A DNA stretch of 64,000 bases from Novosphingobium ovatum (GTDB lineage: Bacteria > Pseudomonadota > Alphaproteobacteria > Sphingomonadales > Sphingomonadaceae): the NCBI RefSeq assembly GCF_009909235.1, contig NZ_JAAAPO010000004.1, positions 372,001 through 436,000 on the forward strand. Direction: 5' to 3'. Below are positions 25,091 to 33,590 of this stretch, one piece after another (the first letter of the stretch is position 1; each line of letters opens with the position of its first letter). The translations under genes were made by a program, and so were the position numbers. The notes under the pieces are model-generated. The model saw only the letters and a list, made by a program, of their open reading frames with translations, made no database searches and was not told where the DNA came from.

Positions 25091-26671
25091 ATGCGGATTT
25101 CTGCAAAAGACACGATTTGTGGCCTGCGTCCGGCGAAACTCAAGGACCTGTTTGCCAGGAATGATTTCAGCACACTGCGTGCTGCCAAGAAGCTGGGTAT
25201 AGATGTGCGTCAGGCGAGCGAGACGCTGATTGCCTTGTGTGAAGCAGGTTGGATTTGTTTCAACGGCACACGCGATTATATCGACCATTGGATGGTCTCT
25301 GACCGGGGCCACCGGCTCCTTGCAACGCCGCTTGTGCCGCGCTTTCCGCGTGAGGAAGGTCGCCGCATTGTGGACGAAGTGATTGAAATGGCGAGAGCCA
25401 TCAACAGTGAACCGGAGCGTTCTCGGCGGATCAAGGAGATCCGGCTCTTTGGCAGTGTGCTCACTGGTTCGTACGATGAAACCGTTGGCGATGTTGATAT
25501 GGTGGTGCTGGTTGAACGGCGCGTCCTGCCCAGCGATGTCTTTAAGGAACTGGAACATGCCGAATGCAAGGAGGCGCCTGTGGGCATGGACTATGTCGAC
25601 CAGCTCTTCTGGTCCCGCAAGCAGATCCTGCGACGCTTGAAAAAGGTGTCCCGCAAGCTTTCCCTTCATGACGAGGATGACCTGCGCGCGCTCAATGCAC
25701 CTTATCAGATGGTCTATGCCTATGACGTCGAGAAGGAGCGTGAAGTGCCCTTCGATACCGCGGTAAAAGAGGCAGAATTCTCAACTGATACTGCTGAAAC
25801 GGCGAGCGATTTCAACTGGCTCGCCAAGCGCCATGGAGACAGAATCGATTTTCCGGAAATGCCTGCCAAGGCGCCTAGAGAGGCCTATGTCAGTGCGAGC
25901 GCATTACAACAGGCGTTGCATATGTGGCTGCGCGGTGCGCCGATCGAACTGATCGCCAAGACTGTCGGCATGTCCAAATCCGGCGTGTCGGCTTATCTGG
26001 CCAGTTGCCATTCACGACGGCCCGTCGATTTCAAATTCGACAGCAGTTTTCGGGCAACGGTGAGCCAGGCACTGGAGCCACAGCGTGATTACTGGATTGG
26101 CGTTAAACTCGACGTTTTGGCACCCCGGCAAGTCATGATCGAAGTCAATGCTAAACGATCGGACAACCGGAGCATTGTCGGCAATGCCCGCCTTGGCGTG
26201 AACCACGATATCGTTTGCGAGGGCGATAGCCGCATATTCCCAACGCTTGTGAAGATCGTCGACTTCGCGTTGCGCTGGTACAGGCATATGGGCAAGCACT
26301 TCGGCGAGTTGCGCTGCATGGTCTCGACCGCCTTTTCTCCAGAGGACAAGCCCGAGTCTCTGGTCGCGCCATGGCCCATCGAATTTGGCATTCTGGAGCC
26401 TTCGATGGATGAGGCTTTGCGCAAGCGAGTCTCGGTCGCAACCATGGCATCGCCTGCAATGCTCGAGCTTACCATGACTGAGCGGATCCAGATCAAACAG
26501 TATGAGGAACGGGGCAGCCATTTCTTCAAAACCCGCAGCATCCTCGGGCGTGAAGCAAGGAAGCTGGCGTCGCTGGCACATACCATCGCCGCCAAGCGGC
26601 GACCGATGGCTGGTCTCGATGAAACGCTACGATTCTATCATTACATCGAGCCTGCCCGCCAAGCCTCCTAA
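25091..26671 (+). CDS. winged-helix / nucleotidyltransferase fusion protein
   Basis: A 526-residue protein I cannot assign to a named family. Residues 1-80 look like a winged helix (LRAAKKLGIDVRQASETLIA). Residues 95-200 contain a minimal nucleotidyltransferase core, EIRLFGSVLTGSYDETVGDVDMVVLV, with the GS and DxD residues of the fold. A second helix-turn-helix, ELIAKTVGMSKSGVSAYLAS, is near residue 290. The C-terminal 230 residues are unassigned. It follows the relaxase after 112 bp, has an AAAGGA ribosome-binding site, and abuts the convergent defence-like operon. It may be a toxin, defence effector or regulator. Confidence 0.7.
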   Translation: MRISAKDTICGLRPAKLKDLFARNDFSTLRAAKKLGIDVRQASETLIALCEAGWICFNGTRDYIDHWMVSDRGHRLLATPLVPRFPREEGRRIVDEVIEMARAINSEPERSRRIKEIRLFGSVLTGSYDETVGDVDMVVLVERRVLPSDVFKELEHAECKEAPVGMDYVDQLFWSRKQILRRLKKVSRKLSLHDEDDLRALNAPYQMVYAYDVEKEREVPFDTAVKEAEFSTDTAETASDFNWLAKRHGDRIDFPEMPAKAPREAYVSASALQQALHMWLRGAPIELIAKTVGMSKSGVSAYLASCHSRRPVDFKFDSSFRATVSQALEPQRDYWIGVKLDVLAPRQVMIEVNAKRSDNRSIVGNARLGVNHDIVCEGDSRIFPTLVKIVDFALRWYRHMGKHFGELRCMVSTAFSPEDKPESLVAPWPIEFGILEPSMDEALRKRVSVATMASPAMLELTMTERIQIKQYEERGSHFFKTRSILGREARKLASLAHTIAAKRRPMAGLDETLRFYHYIEPARQAS

Positions 26672-26687
26672 CCCAAGCTGGTGGAGG

Positions 26688-27884
26688 TCAGTTTTCGGCA
26701 GGGACGAACCTGGCCTCCATTGGATCATACCGAACCTGTGTGACGCTTCCGTCACTGATCCGGGAGATCAGGTCGTCGATCGCCTGGAACGGGATCAGGA
26801 ACCATTCGCGCGGCTGGACGGTCCGGCCGAAGCGATCACCGGCAGCCAGGTCAAGCCGGGCCGCCGCCAAGGCTTTATGGATTAGGCCCTCCATTTTGGT
26901 GCGGTTTATGTTGAAGAGCTGGTATTCGGCGACAACCTCGACATCAGCCAGCAGGAAGGTCGGGTCATTGCGCGCATTGGCCACACGATGCGCGACGCTC
27001 TGGCCTGTCACGCCGATCTTATGGATCAGTTCCCGGTGCTCGGCGACATAGGGGTGGGCCGACTTGCTGCGCAGGACGTAAATCGTCCCACTGGCTAGAT
27101 CATCAGGCTCGGCCACATCGCCAAACAGCGGGCCTGCACTCAAGTCTGTGATACGCCGCGCAGTCTCATCGCGATAGAGCGCCTTTTGGAACGACCGGGC
27201 CAGCATGGTGACTTCGGTGCCATTGTCATAGATGACTCGCACGCGCCGATCCTTGCGTTCGTAATCCGTGACAAATTCATCAGATGTATCGGCGATCATG
27301 GCCATCTGCCCGGCCACAATGAAAAGCTTGCCAGGATGAATCTCGGCAAGGGTAACCTCGGTCTGGTCAATCACCTTGGCCTGTCGCGCACCCTTTGCCA
27401 GTTCGGCCTGCACCCTGTCAAATTGCGGCTTGAAGGTCTCGAAATCCTCGCACTTTTCGCGATTGGCGATTTCTTCGGCTGCGCGCTTTTCTGCACGGGG
27501 AGGCACGTGGCGCAACTGGGTGATGTCGTCAGATGCTCCGGGAGCAATGCCAAGTTCCGCTAGCAGGGCATCGTCGCCCAAGTCCTGCGGTGGCACAGCC
27601 ACCGGGCCGTTGCCATCGAGCAGGCCATCCTGATCGAGGCTTGCCAACAACGCGCGTGCTTCGGGCAGGGCGCGCAGGCGGTCAAGCCGAACAGCATAGA
27701 GGCGTTCGAAAATGTCACGGTCATCGCCATGGCGGGGCGAATGCCCATGCTCAGTCACAAAGCGCTGAATATCCTCAAAACCGGCAATTATCCGTTCTTG
27801 AAGCGGGGTCAAGGCTCGCTTGGGTTCCGCTGCGGTCTCGACGCCCAGTTCGGCCAGCAGTTCAAGATCGCTCAGCTCAGCCAT
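26688..27884 (-). CDS. GIY-YIG (T5orf172-type) nuclease
   Basis: A 398-residue protein. The C-terminal third has the GIY-YIG-like core of the T5orf172/Mug113 class: GTIYVLRSKSAHPYV near residue 265, then HKIGVTGQSVAHRVANA, and a late MEGLIHKALAAARL with the conserved Glu. The N-terminal 260 residues are acidic and unassigned. The start at 27884 overlaps the helicase stop by 8 bases; the frame is open to 27905. It is last in the methyltransferase-antitoxin-toxin-helicase operon and is the likely DNA-cutting component. Confidence 0.82.
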   Translation of the reverse strand: MAELSDLELLAELGVETAAEPKRALTPLQERIIAGFEDIQRFVTEHGHSPRHGDDRDIFERLYAVRLDRLRALPEARALLASLDQDGLLDGNGPVAVPPQDLGDDALLAELGIAPGASDDITQLRHVPPRAEKRAAEEIANREKCEDFETFKPQFDRVQAELAKGARQAKVIDQTEVTLAEIHPGKLFIVAGQMAMIADTSDEFVTDYERKDRRVRVIYDNGTEVTMLARSFQKALYRDETARRITDLSAGPLFGDVAEPDDLASGTIYVLRSKSAHPYVAEHRELIHKIGVTGQSVAHRVANARNDPTFLLADVEVVAEYQLFNINRTKMEGLIHKALAAARLDLAAGDRFGRTVQPREWFLIPFQAIDDLISRISDGSVTQVRYDPMEARFVPAEN

Positions 27885-29943
27885 CGGCCGCTGCCTTTGC
27901 CGCATGGCGTTGCAGGAACGCGATGCCTTCTGCCATCTTGCGCTCCCAGGCGTCCTGCGCGGTCAGCGAGGGCAGGCGCCCTCGCTCGCGCTTGAATTCC
28001 AGCGCGCGTTCGGCCAGCATTCGTGCGTCTTCGTAAGTTAGCTTTTCTTTCTTGGCGTTGATGATCGCCTGCACCTGAATCAGGGTCTTTTCATCCATCG
28101 CCTTGGCCAGCACGGCATAGGTCGCGTCGAACGGATTGACCCGGTCGATCAGGTCGATGTCGAGATCGGTGACGCTCAGGGCAAATTTGCGCACGCCATC
28201 AATGAAGGCTGTGCTGCCCGTAAATTCCCCATCGACCACATCGCCTACCATGGCAGCTTTGGCCTGCTGGGTCAGGGTTAGGGCAGCAATGGCGTGCTGA
28301 CGAACCGCCTCCTGATCTTCATCACTCAATTCAGGAAACTTGTCGCGGATGATCTTGCCCATTTTCAGCTGAGTCAGCTCTTCGGGCACGACCTCGGTGT
28401 CGAACATTCCGCGCTCGAGAATGGATTTGTTCTGCACAAAGCTGGCGATCACTTCGTTCAGATCCTCGCGGCAGATTCGCGTCGCCTCGATGCTGGTTGG
28501 CAGCTTGAGGCCCTTGATCTCGAAATGCATCTGGCCCTGCGCGTTGACGCCAATGTTGGTCGCGCCTTCCTGATAGCCGTCCGGGCCGTAATCGAAATCG
28601 GGCTTGGGCCCAGCGTCCTTCGGGGTGAATTCAAAGCGAGGCGCCAGCACCTGTTCCATCAGCAGGCTGGCAGCAATGGCCTTGAGATAATCGTTGATCG
28701 CGTCCACCACCAGCGGATCGTCCGCAGCCGGTTCCGCGATCAGATTGGTGAAGCGCGCCCGCATCTTGCCTGGCGCATCGCGGGTGGCCCGGCCGATGAT
28801 CTGGATGATTTCGGTAAGGCTGGAGCGATAGCCGACGGTCAACGCATGTTCGCACCAGATCCAGTCGAAACCTTCCTTCGCCATGCCCAGCGCGATGATC
28901 ACGTCGACAAAGTCCCGCTCGCTGCGCGCAGTGGCGGATTTCAGCGAGGCGACCACGCGGTCGCGCTTGGAGGCATCGTCATCGACCAGATCGGCCACGC
29001 GGATCATCGCACCACCTGCAGTCTTAAGCAGGTGGAAGCCGGTCTCTGGATCGACACCCTGCCATTCGCCGAGATGGCCCATAATGTCCTCGGCCTCGCG
29101 ATGCTTGTCCTTCAGGCTTTCGCGCGAATTGACTGAGGGGATATGGACGATCGTCTTGACGGTTGGATCCAGCAGCGCCGAGATCTTGTCGGTATAGGGA
29201 CCGGTGTAGAAACTGTAGCCGATGTCCAGCACCTTGAGATACTGGTAGCCGTTGAGCTGCTCATAATAGGTGTAGGTGACGGTCTCGAATTTGGCCTCGT
29301 CGTCAGGCGCCAGCACGGGGATCGCATCGCCGCGGAAATAGCTGCCGGTCATGGCCACGATATGGGCCTTGTCGCGGGCAATCAGTTGGGCAAGCTGCGC
29401 CCCTAGGCGGTTGCCCGCGTCGGCCGAGACATGGTGGAATTCATCGATGGCAATCAGCGCATCGTCGAAAGCCTCGACACCCAATTCGTCAAAAGCAAAG
29501 CGGAAGGTGGCGTGGGTGCAGACCAGCACTCGGGCGTCGCTGGCCAAAAACTCGCCGACCGCCTTTACCTTCGATTTGGCCACCTTGGGATCATCGGCAC
29601 CCGGCGCGTTGCACAGGTTCCACTGCGGTGCGACTTCCCAATCGGCCCAGAAGCCATGCTTGCTCAACGGTTCGCTGTTGAAGCTGGCCCCGATGGAGCG
29701 TTCCGGCACACAGACAATGGCCTTCTTCACACCCTGGTTGGTCAGCTTGTCCAGCGCGATGAACATCAATGCCCGCGACTTGCCCGAGGCAGGCGGTGAC
29801 TTGATCAGCAGATATTGCTCGCCGCGCTTGTCGAAGGCGCGGGCCTGCATCTCGCGCATGCCCAGCTCATTCGCCTTGGCGGTTGCGCCAGTGCCGGCGG
29901 GGCGGAAGGTGACGGTGGGGATGATGTCGGCATTCTGGGTCAT
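27877..29943 (-). CDS. DEAD/DEAH-box (SF2) helicase, restriction-type
   Basis: A 688-residue SF2 helicase/translocase. Motif I SPPASGKSRA is at about residues 49-58, motif II AIDEFHH near 165, motif III MTGSY near 200, and motif VI QIIGRATRD near 385. The C-terminal 280 residues match no domain I can name. It resembles the translocase subunits of type I and III restriction enzymes. Its ATG overlaps the YafQ toxin stop (ATGA), and its stop overlaps the GIY-YIG gene, so expression is tightly coupled. Confidence 0.88.
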   Translation of the reverse strand: MTQNADIIPTVTFRPAGTGATAKANELGMREMQARAFDKRGEQYLLIKSPPASGKSRALMFIALDKLTNQGVKKAIVCVPERSIGASFNSEPLSKHGFWADWEVAPQWNLCNAPGADDPKVAKSKVKAVGEFLASDARVLVCTHATFRFAFDELGVEAFDDALIAIDEFHHVSADAGNRLGAQLAQLIARDKAHIVAMTGSYFRGDAIPVLAPDDEAKFETVTYTYYEQLNGYQYLKVLDIGYSFYTGPYTDKISALLDPTVKTIVHIPSVNSRESLKDKHREAEDIMGHLGEWQGVDPETGFHLLKTAGGAMIRVADLVDDDASKRDRVVASLKSATARSERDFVDVIIALGMAKEGFDWIWCEHALTVGYRSSLTEIIQIIGRATRDAPGKMRARFTNLIAEPAADDPLVVDAINDYLKAIAASLLMEQVLAPRFEFTPKDAGPKPDFDYGPDGYQEGATNIGVNAQGQMHFEIKGLKLPTSIEATRICREDLNEVIASFVQNKSILERGMFDTEVVPEELTQLKMGKIIRDKFPELSDEDQEAVRQHAIAALTLTQQAKAAMVGDVVDGEFTGSTAFIDGVRKFALSVTDLDIDLIDRVNPFDATYAVLAKAMDEKTLIQVQAIINAKKEKLTYEDARMLAERALEFKRERGRLPSLTAQDAWERKMAEGIAFLQRHAAKAAADG

Positions 29944-30257
29944 TTGAACAACTCGCTATGGGTTCCGGCGCGCACGAAGACGAGCGTTCCGCCCGGTCCC
30001 GCTGTGTCGTCCACTTCGTAGATCAGCAGGAAATCCCCGCCGATATGGCATTCTCTCGTGCCTGCCCATTCGCCTTTCAGCGCGTGGTCTCGCCACTCCG
30101 GAGGCAGCGGGGCATCGTTCGCGATCAGCAGCAGCATGGCCTCTTTGAGCTGGCGCATGTCGTAACGGCCAGACCGCGAGAGGCGATCCCAGTCCTTCCT
30201 GAATGCCTTGGCCAAATCGAACGTGCGCGGCAGGGTCGCCGCTTTATCCCTCTTTGC
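29940..30257 (-). CDS. YafQ-family toxin (RelE superfamily)
   Basis: A 105-residue toxin, probably a ribosome-dependent mRNA nuclease. LPRTFDLAKAFRKDWDRLSRSG, MRQLKEAMLLLIANDAPLP, RDHALKGEWAGTRECHIGGDF and LLIYEVDD follow the YafQ pattern, with the conserved His of the DHALKG motif. The ATG at 30257 was chosen for the MAKRDK start; it overlaps the antitoxin stop by 14 bases. It lies inside the restriction-like operon, which is unusual, and its stop is coupled to the helicase start. Confidence 0.88.
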   Translation of the reverse strand, partial: AKRDKAATLPRTFDLAKAFRKDWDRLSRSGRYDMRQLKEAMLLLIANDAPLPPEWRDHALKGEWAGTRECHIGGDFLLIYEVDDTAGPGGTLVFVRAGTHSELFK

Positions 30258-30537
30258 CATCGAGTTCGGCAAACATGGCATCAGGATCGGTAAAGCGGGC
30301 GCGGCGCTGGGCGATGATCTCGCGCGCCTCGTCCAGCGCGGCGCGGGTTTCGGCGTTGGGCACCTTCAGCTCCAGCGGGAACGCCTGGTCGACCGCGATC
30401 CGGTGGAACAGCAGGCGCACGGCATCGGAAGCCGTCAGCCCCATGGCTGCCAGCGCTTGCGTGGCTTTGGCCTTCAGCTCATTGTCCATGCGGATATGCA
30501 GCATGGAGCTTTGTGACGGCACATGAGGTGCGTTCAT
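30244..30537 (-). CDS. DinJ/RelB-family antitoxin
   Basis: A 97-residue antitoxin beginning MNAPHVPSQSSMLHIRMDNE. The ribbon-helix-helix reads MLHIRMDNELKAKATQALAAMGL followed by TASDAVRLLFHRIA, the RelB/DinJ signature; the acidic C-terminus would inhibit the toxin. The ATG at 30537 was chosen because the frame's upstream extension runs through the palindromic operator. It should bind that palindrome (30549-30568) and repress its own promoter. Confidence 0.87.
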   Translation of the reverse strand: MNAPHVPSQSSMLHIRMDNELKAKATQALAAMGLTASDAVRLLFHRIAVDQAFPLELKVPNAETRAALDEAREIIAQRRARFTDPDAMFAELDGKEG

Positions 30538-30548
30538 CGGGAACTCCT

Positions 30549-30568
30549 GTATCTCAAATGAGAGATAC
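30549..30568. promoter_or_regulatory. palindromic operator upstream of DinJ/YafQ pair
   Basis: Perfect 7-bp arms GTATCTC (30549-30555) and GAGATAC (30562-30568) around AAATGA. It lies 12 bp before the antitoxin start, in the 63-bp gap after the methyltransferase gene. This is a typical antitoxin operator and implies an internal promoter within the operon. Confidence 0.72.
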
Positions 30569-30600
30569 GCCAAAGTCGCCAAAAGTCAACCGAGCACCCC

Positions 30601-33378
30601 TCATGCCGCATTCTTGCCGCCGGTCATCTTGGTGTAGAGATCGAACAGCTTTTCCAGGCGTTCCGTGTCGTTTTTGAACCGTCGGCCAATGTAGATACGC
30701 TCCAGCACCTCGTCGTTGCGCTCATGCGCGTGGCGCAGGTTTTCCGGCATTTTCTCTGGATCATAGAGATCCGCGATGGTGGCCGGGAAATGCGCCTCGC
30801 GCGCCAGAAGGATGTCCTCGGCGCAGCGGGTGAGGTCGGCCTTGTTCTGTTCGGTCAGTTTGGGGACGGGGAAGGTGTTCCAGCCAAGGGTGTTGGAGTA
30901 GGAGAAGTCGGTGCGCATGCGGACGCAAACGGTGCCGATCCAGACCCAGTGCAGGCGAGAGGCGATCAGGGCCATGTTCCAGAGTGGTGCGTCGTAGAGA
31001 GCGTAACACTTGTTTGAGACGGTGCTATGCTGGTCGACAACGCCCACCGGCAAAAATGGACGCTGCTCTGATGAAATTGCCGGTACTACTATTGTGTGCT
31101 GCTGGCCGATCCGCATGAGCTTAAGCTGATGGGCGCGACGGGCAAGTGCATTTGCGCCCTTATCAGGGCTTGCGAGCCTCACTTGGCGCACAGCTTCGAT
31201 GCGTTGACGGATTGCATCAATCGATAGGGCCTCATCCAAAAACTCATCCTCGATCCATAGGCAAAGCCGTTCGCCACCGTTGATGAAATTCTCGGAACCA
31301 TAGATTCGGCGCGTGAATTTCATTTGTTGCGTGGCATTCAGTTTAAGTCCCTTTAGATCGTCTCTGCTGAGAAGCAGATGGCCACCATCGCTTGGCTTGT
31401 TTCCAAACTCCATAATGGCCAAATCACCATTTGGCGCACTTCTCTTTTCGACGATTACAGTTTCACCCAGCGTGAGATAGGGAGTAATCGAAGGGCCTTC
31501 TCTCGCAATTACCTCACCTTGAGCACCACTTTCAAAAAGCGAACAAGCCGCTGTTGAGGTAGGACAAATTCCAATGATTGCCACCGTTACGCCAGCCTTA
31601 TTGCTGGCCAGATTTGCCCATTTGAAAGAGCGGTGAGCAAATCTGATTTGGCAACCTGCATTAAAAATAACTGGCCACAGGATAGGTACAGATTGTCCTT
31701 GGCAAATCGAATTCGTGCTTACGAAAGCTGCCGCACCTTGAACGTGGTTTAACCAGTCAGCCGCTTTTATAAACCAGCCAGATACATAATCGAGAAAGCC
31801 GCTCGATTTCGACCTGCCAGCTAAAACGTCTCGAATATCGGCCTTTTGTTCAGGGCTCTGCCACGTATTTCCTAAGTACGGCGGATTACCGCATATATAA
31901 GTCTCACCGCCCTCATTCTCGAAATCGATCTCGGTCTGGTTCAAAGGCGTGTTGAACAGGTCATCCCCATGCACTTTTACACCCTTACCGGTGGGGGGGC
32001 AAAGGCTCAGCCAGTCGATCCGCAACGCATTCCCGCAGGTGATCCAGTTCTGGCTGTCCAGCGGCAGGAAATCGGCCAGCGCTTCCTTTTGCCCGCGATA
32101 GAGCACATCGCACTGAAACTCGGCGATGATCAGTGCAAGGCGGGCGATCTCGGCGGGGAAGGGGCGCAGTTCGATGCCCCGGAAATTGGTCGCGGGAATC
32201 ACGCTCTTGCGGTCCGGTTCGCCGCGTCGTGCGTTGATGGCCGCCTCGATCTCGCGCATCTGCTTGTAGGCGATCACAAGGAAATTACCGCTGCCGCAGG
32301 CCGGGTCAAACACGCGAATACGCGCCATTCGATTGCGCAGGTTAAGCAGCTTGCGCGGATTGTCGCCCGCTTCCTCTAGCGCCGCCCGCAGATCGTCGAG
32401 GAACAGCGGGTTGAGCACTTTCAGGATGTTGGGCACGCTGGTGTAATGCATGCCCAGCGCGCTGCGCTCATCATCGTCGGCCACAGCCTGGATCATGCTG
32501 CCGAAAATATCAGGATTGATCTTCTGCCAGTCCAGATTGCCGATCTGGATCAGATAGGACCGGGCAATGCGGCTGAAGCGCGGCACATCGGTGCTGCCCG
32601 AGAAGAGCTGTCCATTGACGTAAGGGAACACGTCGGCCCAACGCGGGGTGCCTGCGGCCTTGCGATAGCGGTCGTCCAGCTTGCCCTCATGGCGCGTGGG
32701 CGTATCCATCGCCTTGAAGATGGTGCTGATCACCTCATGCGTGTTGCTGGAATCGCGCTCCGACATGCGGTCGACCGTGGCGGTGAACAGCCCTTGACCG
32801 TTGAAGATGTCGGTATCCTCGGCAAAGAAGCAGAAGATTAGCCGCGCCATGAAATGGTTCATGTCGGCGCGCCGCTCGGCAGCCGCCCAGTCGGGGTTGT
32901 CCTTCAGCAGTTCGACATAGAGCTTGTTGAGGCGGCTCGTCGCCCTGATGTCAAAGGTGCTCTCACGGATCTGCTTGACCGTGGTGATGCCTGCCAGAGG
33001 CAGAAACAGCCCGAAGTGATTGGGGAAATCGGCATATTGGCAGGCGACGGTTTCGCCGGTGGCCAACTCTTCTGCCTGAAAGTCCGCCCCATCGGTGGCG
33101 AGGATGAACTTGGCCTTGGCGGCTTGGGTCTTGGGGCTGGCGCGCAGGGCCTGAAGCGTGGCATCGACTTCGCCCGCGGGGCAGGTGGCAATGTGGATGT
33201 TGCTGCGCTGAAGAACGCCGCCCGGAATGTCCGAACCGTTCGACGCCCCAGTGCGCAGCTTCTTGAGCGTGGTGGCTTTGTTTCCAAAGGCCTCCAGAAA
33301 GGCATACGGAAATTCCGCCGCATCAAACGGAGCGGCGGCAAGGTCAGTGATGGCTTGTTCGATTTCAACGGCGTTCAT
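30601..33378 (-). CDS. class I DNA (adenine-N6) methyltransferase, MmeI-like
   Basis: A 925-residue methyltransferase. An N-terminal MmeI-like region and helical spacer (1-330) precede the SAM-binding motif VFDPACGSGNFLV at about residues 355-367 and the catalytic NPPY motif CGNPPYLGNTW near 495, which marks an N6-adenine enzyme. A target-recognition region follows (600-860). MmeI itself carries a PD-(D/E)xK nuclease at its N-terminus; I do not see such a motif here, so cutting is probably by the GIY-YIG protein encoded downstream. It heads the minus-strand operon ending at 26688. Confidence 0.88.
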   Translation of the reverse strand: MNAVEIEQAITDLAAAPFDAAEFPYAFLEAFGNKATTLKKLRTGASNGSDIPGGVLQRSNIHIATCPAGEVDATLQALRASPKTQAAKAKFILATDGADFQAEELATGETVACQYADFPNHFGLFLPLAGITTVKQIRESTFDIRATSRLNKLYVELLKDNPDWAAAERRADMNHFMARLIFCFFAEDTDIFNGQGLFTATVDRMSERDSSNTHEVISTIFKAMDTPTRHEGKLDDRYRKAAGTPRWADVFPYVNGQLFSGSTDVPRFSRIARSYLIQIGNLDWQKINPDIFGSMIQAVADDDERSALGMHYTSVPNILKVLNPLFLDDLRAALEEAGDNPRKLLNLRNRMARIRVFDPACGSGNFLVIAYKQMREIEAAINARRGEPDRKSVIPATNFRGIELRPFPAEIARLALIIAEFQCDVLYRGQKEALADFLPLDSQNWITCGNALRIDWLSLCPPTGKGVKVHGDDLFNTPLNQTEIDFENEGGETYICGNPPYLGNTWQSPEQKADIRDVLAGRSKSSGFLDYVSGWFIKAADWLNHVQGAAAFVSTNSICQGQSVPILWPVIFNAGCQIRFAHRSFKWANLASNKAGVTVAIIGICPTSTAACSLFESGAQGEVIAREGPSITPYLTLGETVIVEKRSAPNGDLAIMEFGNKPSDGGHLLLSRDDLKGLKLNATQQMKFTRRIYGSENFINGGERLCLWIEDEFLDEALSIDAIRQRIEAVRQVRLASPDKGANALARRAHQLKLMRIGQQHTIVVPAISSEQRPFLPVGVVDQHSTVSNKCYALYDAPLWNMALIASRLHWVWIGTVCVRMRTDFSYSNTLGWNTFPVPKLTEQNKADLTRCAEDILLAREAHFPATIADLYDPEKMPENLRHAHERNDEVLERIYIGRRFKNDTERLEKLFDLYTKMTGGKNAA

Positions 33379-33590
33379 GGCTGATCACTAGGCCAATTGC
33401 GGTATCTGTCGCAAGCCGAAGGCGACTGGATCGGCTGCGTATATTGCCCGTTGAGTAGGCAAGTTGGTGCCCTGTAACCAAATTGGTGTTGTGATTGGTG
33501 TTTGAAAATGCTTGCTTTCAGCACGCAGTCCCACTTGCGGCACACCGGCTGCTGGCTATTGTGTAAGAGAATTCAACAAAGGAATTGGTC
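33379..33590. other. divergent promoter region between methyltransferase and Shango operons
   Basis: About 210 bp with no gene. It must contain back-to-back promoters for the two defence operons. The right end has an AAAGGAA ribosome-binding site at 33578-33584. No clear operator or repeat was seen. Confidence 0.45.

Noticed and set aside
26688..33378. DISARM system
   Set aside because: Methyltransferase and helicase are present, but there is no DrmB (DUF1998) or phospholipase D-type DrmC, and the gene order does not fit.
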